64,000 bases of DNA, taken from CAXRDE01 sp964229355 (GTDB taxonomy: Bacteria; Cyanobacteriota; Sericytochromatia; UBA7694). The notes under the pieces are model-generated. The model was not told the origin of the DNA. It saw only the letters and a program-made list of their open reading frames with translations, and made no database searches. Shown piece by piece: positions 58,326-64,000 of this stretch; position 1 is the stretch's first letter; every line of letters starts with the position of its first letter. The position numbers and the translations under genes are program-made. The stretch lies in NCBI GenBank assembly GCA_964229355.1, contig CAXRDE010000024.1, forward strand, positions 1-64,000. The letters run 5' to 3'.

Positions 58326-59738
58326 CTAGTCAGGTTTGGCCTCGCCATAAACCTTTTGAAATTCCTGCATGTACTGCTGTGCCAGGGCCGGGTCTTCGAT
58401 GATCAGCAGGTTTTCGTCGTTGCTTTTATCGGCAGAGGCTGAAAAGTTAAAAGAGCCTGTGATGACGGTTTTCTCGTCAATAATAAAGACCTTGTGGTGC
58501 ATGACCCTGGGATTGCCGTCGCGTTTGACGTCGGCGCCTGCGGCTTTAAGGTCATGGTATTTGCTGTATTTTGAGCCGGCCTGGGTATTGTCAAAGACCC
58601 CTTGCACCTTAACGCCCTGCGCCATTTTGCCCATGACCACGTTATTGATGTCGTCGTGGGTGTAAGAGAAGGCCATAAAATGAATGCTTTGCTGGGCGCT
58701 GGCCAGGGCCTCGGCCACATGGCCCGCCACGTCGCCTTCGGCGGCGAAGTAGGTTTCAATGCGGCTATGGCCCACGGTCACCTCAGGGTGGGGCACCACC
58801 GTGGGCGAGGTACGCCCAAAGGAACGCGCCTCAAACATTTCGCGAAATTCCGTGCCATAGTTCTCCGCCAGTTCTGGAGAACGCAAAATCAACGCATTGT
58901 TGTTATTGCGCTCCACCCCATTGTCGGTGAAATTCATGGAGCCGGTAAAAACCGCCGCTCCGGGCGTTCCTTCATCGATCACCACAAACTTATTGTGCAT
59001 GAGACCTGAGCGCTCATCGTCAATGACGGGCACACCAGCCGCCTGCAGGGCTTTGATGTCCGGTTCGTCTTTGTAATTGCTGTCGGTAACCACCCGCACC
59101 TGACGTCCGGCGGCGTGGGCATCTAAAATGGCGTCACGGATTTCTGCGGATTCCAATTCAAAGGCCGCCACGTCAACGGTACGCTCCGCAGAGCGAATAA
59201 AGGCCGCCAGTTTTTCGGCAGGCAGATGACCTGCACCGGGGGTCGTAAAGAAAACCTCTACGGGGGCTTCGCTGCGGTAAGGGGTGTCGACGCGGCCATC
59301 AGGGCGCTTTTCGGGGGCCGCGGCCGGTGGTGGCGTGGGCTGCGCCAGGCTGGGCCACTGACTTACGCTTTGGCTTTGGGTGTGAATCGCCCGCCAATCG
59401 GGGCTAGAGCTTAAACCTGCCAGGGCTTTGTTAAAGGAGTCGCTGAGGCTTTCGCCCCGTGCCCAGCCTTCGGCGAAGCCGGTGATGTCGTCCTGGGTGG
59501 CCAGTACCTGTGCCTCGCGGCGCTGGTCGCCCAGGGTTACCTGAATGGCTGAGCCCTGAGCCAAACCCGATAAATCTAAGGATTCGGCCACCCCCAAATA
59601 GGTTTTGCCCTCAGCCTCAAACAGGACCTCGTCAAGGCCATTCTGGGCCAAATGCTGCTGAATTTGCGCCGTGGGCTGAGTGACTTCACGCACTTGCTCC
59701 AGGGGGAGGGTGCGGCCTGCATGAGAGATGTGGGGCAT
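58326..59738 (-). CDS. Phospholipase D-family protein with two HKD motifs
   Basis: 470 aa from ATG at 59738 with TAGGAG; the frame remains open far upstream but only as antisense to the thioesterase. Residues 1-150 are unique and Gln/Pro-rich. Two PLD repeats follow: HNK at 248-250 in LMHNKFVVIDEG, and HxK at 414-416 in VMHHKVFIIDEK, then GSFNFSASADKSNDEN. There is no signal peptide. It could cut phospholipids or nucleic acids; the cytoplasmic Nuc-like type is likeliest. Confidence 0.87.
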   Translation of the reverse strand: MPHISHAGRTLPLEQVREVTQPTAQIQQHLAQNGLDEVLFEAEGKTYLGVAESLDLSGLAQGSAIQVTLGDQRREAQVLATQDDITGFAEGWARGESLSDSFNKALAGLSSSPDWRAIHTQSQSVSQWPSLAQPTPPPAAAPEKRPDGRVDTPYRSEAPVEVFFTTPGAGHLPAEKLAAFIRSAERTVDVAAFELESAEIRDAILDAHAAGRQVRVVTDSNYKDEPDIKALQAAGVPVIDDERSGLMHNKFVVIDEGTPGAAVFTGSMNFTDNGVERNNNNALILRSPELAENYGTEFREMFEARSFGRTSPTVVPHPEVTVGHSRIETYFAAEGDVAGHVAEALASAQQSIHFMAFSYTHDDINNVVMGKMAQGVKVQGVFDNTQAGSKYSKYHDLKAAGADVKRDGNPRVMHHKVFIIDEKTVITGSFNFSASADKSNDENLLIIEDPALAQQYMQEFQKVYGEAKPD

Positions 59739-59830
59739 GGGGGAACTCCTACAACAATCGATTTCCGTAATGTTAAAGTGATTATCGTGCGGGACACTGC
59801 AAAACTTGTGTCCCGCCAGGGAGCAATCAG

Positions 59831-60247
59831 ATGCATAGCTTAACCATTCCCCCCCTGGATTTAGGGGTGCGCTGGGGCGATATGGATGCCTTTCAGCATG
59901 TGAACAACACCGTTTACCTGCGCTGGTGTGAGTCAGCGCGTCTGGTGTTTTTTGAACGCACGGGGCTTTTGGCCTCTCAGCGCGACACCGGCATCGGACC
60001 CATTTTGGCGAGCATTCAGTGTCGGTATCGGGCCCCGGTGGTTTACCCTGATACGGTACAGGTGCAAACCCGGCTGGTGCGCATGGGAGACCAGGACTTT
60101 GAGTTGCATCATCAGATCTTTTCTCAACATCAGGGCAAACAGGTGGCCGACGTGCAAGAACGCGGCGTGATCTTTGACTACCCGCGTCAGCAGAAAACAA
60201 ATTTCCCGGTGGATATTGAGCAGGCGTTTCGGCAGTATTTGGCGTAA
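59831..60247 (+). CDS. Acyl-CoA thioesterase (4HBT hot-dog fold)
   Basis: 138 aa. The YbgC/4HBT active-site pattern RWGDMDAFQHVNNTVYLRW is present with Asp17. GGGAG precedes the ATG. It hydrolyses acyl-CoA thioesters; the exact acyl chain cannot be read from sequence. It is divergent from the phospholipase D gene. Confidence 0.88.
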   Translation: MHSLTIPPLDLGVRWGDMDAFQHVNNTVYLRWCESARLVFFERTGLLASQRDTGIGPILASIQCRYRAPVVYPDTVQVQTRLVRMGDQDFELHHQIFSQHQGKQVADVQERGVIFDYPRQQKTNFPVDIEQAFRQYLA

Positions 60248-60295
60248 AAGTTTTATCAAAAGACAAACATAGCGCTTGTCTCTCATGGGTTGACC

Positions 60296-60318
60296 GTTTG
60301 TATACTAAATGTACAAAC
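60296..60318. promoter_or_regulatory. Inverted repeat GTTTGTA-N9-TACAAAC
   Basis: Seven-base arms in the 216-bp space before the aldehyde dehydrogenase, overlapping TATACT (60301-60306), a possible -10 box. The shape suits a TetR/MarR operator. No regulator gene is adjacent. Confidence 0.4.
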
Positions 60319-60463
60319 AGGATGACAGAAAAACGTTTAGGACTGCAATTGATTTGCATTTCATGCACAAGTTTTGACGCGCTCTGGCGATAAGCAGAAG
60401 TCAGCAGGGCATGGTGTGGCAATAGGATTGCAAGGTAGAAGAACAAGAGAAGGACGCTAACCG

Positions 60464-61831
60464 ATGCCGTTTGAAAGCCGTAATCCCTACACCAACCACA
60501 TCATCGCGCAATACCCTGAAGACAGCCCCAAGTCCGTAAAACAGGCCATTGAAGCTGCCCATGTAAGCCAACAGCAGTGGCGCCGCCTGTGTTTTGCGGA
60601 GCGCTCAGCGCGCATGAGCCGTCTGGCCCAACTTTTAGAATCCCAGACCCTGCCTCTGGCCAAAACCATGGCGCAAGAAATGGGTAAGCCCGTGCAAGAG
60701 GGGGTGGCAGAAATCGAAAAATGCGCCTGGGTGTGCCACTACTATGCGGCCCACGCCGAAAGGTTTCTTGCGGATCGTCCCCTTGAAAGTGATGCCCCAA
60801 AGAGTTTTGTCACCTACCAGCCCCTGGGGGTGGTGTTGGCGGTCATGCCCTGGAATTTTCCCTTTTGGCAGGTGTTTCGTTTTGCGGCTCCCGCGCTGAT
60901 GGCGGGCAACGCCATGCTGTTAAAGCACGCCTCCAATGTCAGCGCCTGTGCCCTGGCCATTGAAAAACTGTTTGTGGACGCCGGGTTTCCGGCGGGTTTG
61001 TGTAAAACCCTTTTGATTCCGCCTGAGCGAGTGTCGGACGTATTGCATCATCCGCGGGTGTGCGCCGCGACGTTAACGGGCAGTACCGCCGCAGGCAAAG
61101 CGGTGGCCGAAACCTCAGGGGCCCTTTTAAAAAAGACCGTGTTAGAGCTGGGCGGCAGTGACGCCTACGTGATTCTGGCGGACGCTGATCTCGATTTGGC
61201 AGCGGAGCGATGTGCCAGCAGTCGTTTGCTCAATGCGGGCCAAAGTTGTATTGCTGCCAAACGCTTTGTGGTGGTGGAAAGTGTTTATGCGGCTTTTTTG
61301 GAGAAGTTTATGGCGGCTTTGTCTCAGGCGGTGATGGGCGACCCCCTCGATGAAGACACAACCCTGGGCCCCATGGCACGCCACGATTTACGGGATGCCT
61401 TACACACCCAGGTCATGCAAAGTGTTCGCAATGGTGCCCGCTGCATAATGGGGGGCAATCCGCCGGTGCACGAGGGGGCTTTTTACCCGCCCACGGTACT
61501 TGTGGACGTCAAACCGGGTATGCCCGCCTACGACGAAGAGTTATTTGGTCCCGTGGCCAGTGTGATTCGCGTGAGCACTGAGGCCGAAGCCATTGAAGTG
61601 GCCAATGACTCCGCTTTTGGTCTGGGCGCGGCCATTTTTAGTCAGGACCAGGCGCGGGCCGAACGCCTGGCGCGTGAAGAAATTGAAGCGGGAGCCTGTT
61701 TTGTGAATGACAGGGTCACCTCCGATCCGCGCTTGCCCTTTGGGGGGATTAAGCAAAGCGGGTACGGTCGAGAACTGGGTGACTACGGCATTTTTGAGTT
61801 TGTGAACATTAAAACGGTCAGTGTTGCCTGA
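60464..61831 (+). CDS. NAD(P)-dependent aldehyde dehydrogenase (succinate-semialdehyde type)
   Basis: 455 aa. Catalytic Cys262 in NAGQSCIAAKRF and general base Glu228 in LELGGSD are present, with PWNFPFWQV and the C-terminal PFGGIKQSGYGRELG. Length and motifs fit the shorter succinate-semialdehyde dehydrogenase-like group (Sad/YneI). It oxidises an aldehyde to an acid with NAD(P). AGGA lies nine bases before the ATG. It may be controlled by the palindrome at 60296. Confidence 0.9.
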   Translation: MPFESRNPYTNHIIAQYPEDSPKSVKQAIEAAHVSQQQWRRLCFAERSARMSRLAQLLESQTLPLAKTMAQEMGKPVQEGVAEIEKCAWVCHYYAAHAERFLADRPLESDAPKSFVTYQPLGVVLAVMPWNFPFWQVFRFAAPALMAGNAMLLKHASNVSACALAIEKLFVDAGFPAGLCKTLLIPPERVSDVLHHPRVCAATLTGSTAAGKAVAETSGALLKKTVLELGGSDAYVILADADLDLAAERCASSRLLNAGQSCIAAKRFVVVESVYAAFLEKFMAALSQAVMGDPLDEDTTLGPMARHDLRDALHTQVMQSVRNGARCIMGGNPPVHEGAFYPPTVLVDVKPGMPAYDEELFGPVASVIRVSTEAEAIEVANDSAFGLGAAIFSQDQARAERLAREEIEAGACFVNDRVTSDPRLPFGGIKQSGYGRELGDYGIFEFVNIKTVSVA

Positions 61832-61851
61832 ACCCCACCCTGAGATATAAT
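61824..61851 (+). promoter_or_regulatory. Promoter of DUF4126 gene, leaderless pattern
   Basis: TTGCCT (61824-61829), a 16-bp spacer and TATAAT (61846-61851) ending six bases before the ATG at 61858; the predicted start of transcription falls on or next to the A of ATG. Confidence 0.6.
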
Positions 61852-61857
61852 AGGGGC

Positions 61858-62451
61858 ATGCATTTTTCATGGGAACATCTTTTTGCCCTGACCATGGGAC
61901 TGGGGCTTAGCGCTGCCTGTGGTTTTCGGGTCTTTGTGCCTTTGATGCTCATGAGTCTCATGGCCAATATGGGGTGGTGGACGTTGCCCGCTGATCTGTT
62001 GTGGGCGGCCCACCCTGTGGCGCTGTGGATGTTGATCAGTGCCACCGGCCTTGAAGTGGCCGCCTACTATATTCCCTGGTTAGACAATGCCCTGGACACC
62101 CTTGCAACGCCCCTTGCAGTGGTGGCGGGCGCGCTGGTGACCTTTGGTTTTGCGCCTGAAATGCCGCCCCTGGCGCAGTGGAGCCTGGCCCTTATTGCCG
62201 GAGGTGGGCTGGCCGGATTGACCCAAAGCGCGACGGTGGCCACCCGCGCAGCCTCTAGCGTGACCACCGGGGGACTGGGCAATCCTGTGGTGGCGACCCT
62301 GGAGCTCTTGTTGGCGCTGGCCCTGTCTCTGCTGGCTATGTTTATGCCCTTTTTGGCGGTATTGGGCGTGCTCGGTGTCGGGCTCTGGTCTGGGGCGAAA
62401 ATTCGCAATTATTTACGGCAACGGGCTCACGATCGCGCGCTTGTGCCCTGA
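61858..62451 (+). CDS. DUF4126 family membrane protein
   Basis: 197 aa with about five hydrophobic segments. The family pattern is recognisable: GLGLSAACGFRVFVPLMLMSL, YIPWLDNALDTLATPLAVVAGA split, and ATRAASSVTTGGLGNPVVATLE. Function unknown. It is probably cotranscribed with or read near the MoxR gene, 20 bp downstream. Confidence 0.82.
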   Translation: MHFSWEHLFALTMGLGLSAACGFRVFVPLMLMSLMANMGWWTLPADLLWAAHPVALWMLISATGLEVAAYYIPWLDNALDTLATPLAVVAGALVTFGFAPEMPPLAQWSLALIAGGGLAGLTQSATVATRAASSVTTGGLGNPVVATLELLLALALSLLAMFMPFLAVLGVLGVGLWSGAKIRNYLRQRAHDRALVP

Positions 62452-62459
62452 GCCTGTAG

Positions 62460-62465
62460 TATGAT
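62460..62465 (+). promoter_or_regulatory. -10 box of moxR-like gene, leaderless pattern
   Basis: TATGAT ends six bases before the ATG at 62472. A good -35 hexamer is not evident at 16-18 bp. Confidence 0.4.
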
Positions 62466-62471
62466 GCCTGC

Positions 62472-63434
62472 ATGAGCAATCTCTCTTCTTTTACCGCTGC
62501 TGCAGATACCGAAGCGGTTACCCGTTTACATCGGGTGGCCGAGCACTTAAACCGCGTGATTTTAGGCAAACCCGAAGTCATTGAAAACCTTCTGGTGGCG
62601 CTGTTGGCCCAGGGACATGTCTTGCTCGAGGATATTCCTGGACTTGGTAAAACCACGCTGGCGAAGGCCTTTGCCCACAGTTTGCAATGTCAGTTTCGGC
62701 GTGTGCAATTTACACCCGATCTTTTGCCGTCAGACGTTTTGGGTACCTCCATTTACAACCCTGCTGACCAACGCTTTCACTTTCAAGAAGGCCCCATCTT
62801 TACTCAAATCTTTATGGCCGATGAAATCAACCGCGCTTCGCCCCGTACCCAGTCCAGTTTATTAGAGGCCATGGCCGAAGGCCAGGTGAGTGTGGATGGC
62901 GAACAGCGCACCCTGGCGTCTCCTTTTCTGGTCATTGCCACCCAGAACCCCATTGAGTACCAGGGCACCTACCCTTTGCCCGAGGCGCAACTGGACCGTT
63001 TTTTACTGGCTTTAAATCTGGGCTACCCTGCGCCAGAGTATGAGTTGCAAATGCTGTATCAGCCAGTGACCCCACTCACGCCACCCCTTCAGCTATTGCC
63101 CGAAGAGGTATTGGCCTTGCAGCACCAGGTGCAACAGGTGAGTTGTCATGAAGACCTCGGACGCTACCTGCTCAAGATCGTACAGGCCACCCGCTCTCAG
63201 GCGGATCAGGTTAAATTGGGCGCCAGTCCGCGGGCCACCCGCGATCTGTTTCGAAGCGCCAAAGCCCGGGCTCTGTTAAAAGGCCGTGATTTCGTCATCC
63301 CTGAAGATATACAGGTGTTGGCGGCTCCTGTATTGGCCCACCGTTTGGTGATGCAAGGGCAGGGACTGCAGCATCGGCTCTCTGCCTATGATTGGGTGAG
63401 CCAGATGGTACAAACCATTGCCCCCCCTCGCTAA
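62472..63434 (+). CDS. MoxR-family AAA+ ATPase
   Basis: 320 aa. Walker A GLGKTT at 57-62 within LLEDIPGLGKTTLAKAFA, Walker B FMADEIN with Asp117/Glu118, and ATQNPIEYQGTYPLPEAQLDRF are hallmark MoxR sequences. These ATPases act as chaperones for metal loading or protein-complex assembly. Its end overlaps the DUF58 gene, the standard partner in this locus type. Confidence 0.93.
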   Translation: MSNLSSFTAAADTEAVTRLHRVAEHLNRVILGKPEVIENLLVALLAQGHVLLEDIPGLGKTTLAKAFAHSLQCQFRRVQFTPDLLPSDVLGTSIYNPADQRFHFQEGPIFTQIFMADEINRASPRTQSSLLEAMAEGQVSVDGEQRTLASPFLVIATQNPIEYQGTYPLPEAQLDRFLLALNLGYPAPEYELQMLYQPVTPLTPPLQLLPEEVLALQHQVQQVSCHEDLGRYLLKIVQATRSQADQVKLGASPRATRDLFRSAKARALLKGRDFVIPEDIQVLAAPVLAHRLVMQGQGLQHRLSAYDWVSQMVQTIAPPR

Positions 63435-64000
63435 ATCGCTGCGAAGACACTGGCGACGCTTTGCTGCATTTCAACGAAAAAACAACGGCTTTGCCATCTT
63501 ACAACGCTATTATGAACGGCATTTAACACCCACGGGCAAAGCCTTGCTGTTGCTACAGACCGTGAGTTTATCGCTGGGGCTGGTGGGCACAGAGGTGTTG
63601 ATCTATATGGTCATGTGCACCTTTTTGGCCCTTTGGCTGAGTGTTATCCTCATGGGCGCGTGGTCGCGCCCCCGTCAATGGCAACTCGAAAGCTTAAGTC
63701 TTACCCCTTTTGTGGCCCACCAGGCGCAACAGATGCGTTTGCAGGTGGGTTATCCCCATCGGCGTCCGGTGTTTCAGGCGCAAGTAGAGGCTTATCTCGT
63801 GCCCGTGCATAACCGTGAGGGCTTACGCTTGCGCAGCACGCAGACCCACGACGTATTAGCCTCCAGGCAGGGGTTTCAGATTCCCTGGACCCCCCAACGG
63901 CGGGGCAAGTACACCCTGCGCTCTGTGTCACTTATTTCGGTGTTCCCCCTGCAGTTGATGCGCTGGCGCTCCGTTAAATCCCTTGAGCAGACCCTGTGGG
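63418..64000 (+). CDS. DUF58 protein, N-terminal part (cut by window end)
   Basis: Probable TTG start at 63418, overlapping moxR by 17 bp; an in-frame stop at 63397 limits it. Two hydrophobic segments follow (about 45-80), then a beta-rich region with PWTPQRRGKYTL and SVFPLQLMRWR, the DUF58 signature. The reading frame is open to the window end. It is usually paired with MoxR in envelope-stress or secretion loci. Confidence 0.75.
   Translation, partial: MPPLAKSLRRHWRRFAAFQRKNNGFAILQRYYERHLTPTGKALLLLQTVSLSLGLVGTEVLIYMVMCTFLALWLSVILMGAWSRPRQWQLESLSLTPFVAHQAQQMRLQVGYPHRRPVFQAQVEAYLVPVHNREGLRLRSTQTHDVLASRQGFQIPWTPQRRGKYTLRSVSLISVFPLQLMRWRSVKSLEQTLW

Noticed and set aside
59739..60446. 236-residue N-terminal extension of the phospholipase D frame
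   Set aside because: It is antisense to the thioesterase gene, and a good ribosome site precedes the ATG at 59738.

Overview
The window looks like a chromosomal segment of a diderm (outer-membrane-bearing) bacterium carrying one Mu-like transposable prophage, a type I-E-pattern CRISPR array, and about 39 kb of host genes. Evidence for a diderm host is a beta-barrel outer-membrane protein, several lipoproteins and an S-layer-homology (SLH) protein. SLH domains in a diderm would fit a relative of Cyanobacteria/Deinococcus-type lineages, but the sequence does not fix a phylum. The host part is visibly GC-richer than positions 1-2400 and the prophage cargo genes.

Positions 1-22.4 kb. A Mu-like prophage is mostly on the minus strand, in canonical order from right to left: repressor (20977, plus), BcepMu gp16-like regulator, MuA-type transposase, small unknown genes, MuB-type ATPase, GemA, Mor-type activator, C39-fold lysin, holin-like protein, gp25/gp26/gp27 homologues, terminase large subunit, portal, gpF-like head protein with a toxin-like C-terminus, and gpG. 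The tail-assembly chaperone and tape measure lie at the left on the plus strand and converge on the head operon. The chaperone ends in a textbook -1 frameshift heptamer. Capsid, protease, sheath, tube, baseplate and fibre genes are absent; where they should be is a 0.47-kb non-coding stretch and a two-gene cargo cassette with a near-consensus promoter. Four copies of one promoter element (dyad GGACAT-N-TGTC, then CGACA, then a -10-like box) precede both late operons. This is probably the Mor regulon of this phage.

Positions 22.56-24.36 kb. The CRISPR array has 30 repeats of 29 bp and 29 spacers of 32 bp, with no cas gene in the window. The leader side faces the prophage, so the prophage may have separated array and cas genes. 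A tRNA-like sequence with a 13-bp hairpin where the anticodon arm should be follows the last repeat.

Positions 24.7-64 kb. Host genes come in short operons: a peptidase-like protein, a TPR protein, an O-methyltransferase divergent from a LysR regulator, and a U32 peptidase gene interrupted by a TnpB-only IS605/IS1341-type element. These are followed by a Ser/Thr kinase, an alpha/beta hydrolase with an ArsR-like regulator, a REC-GGDEF-EAL protein with degenerate REC and GGDEF domains, an esterase, an SLH/membrane protein, an epimerase, an ArsR regulator, a class III cyclase, and an AI-2E/beta-lactamase-like/radical-SAM operon. The next run is an NHL-type protein, a peptide-binding protein and a coiled-coil/SUMF1 protein. 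A metal-regulated operon (Spondin_N lipoprotein, outer-membrane barrel, ZnuA, ZnuB) follows a 12-bp-arm palindrome. The window ends with a phospholipase D-like protein, a thioesterase, an aldehyde dehydrogenase, a DUF4126 protein, a MoxR ATPase and a truncated DUF58 protein. Several host genes have a -10 box six bases before the start codon, suggesting leaderless transcripts.
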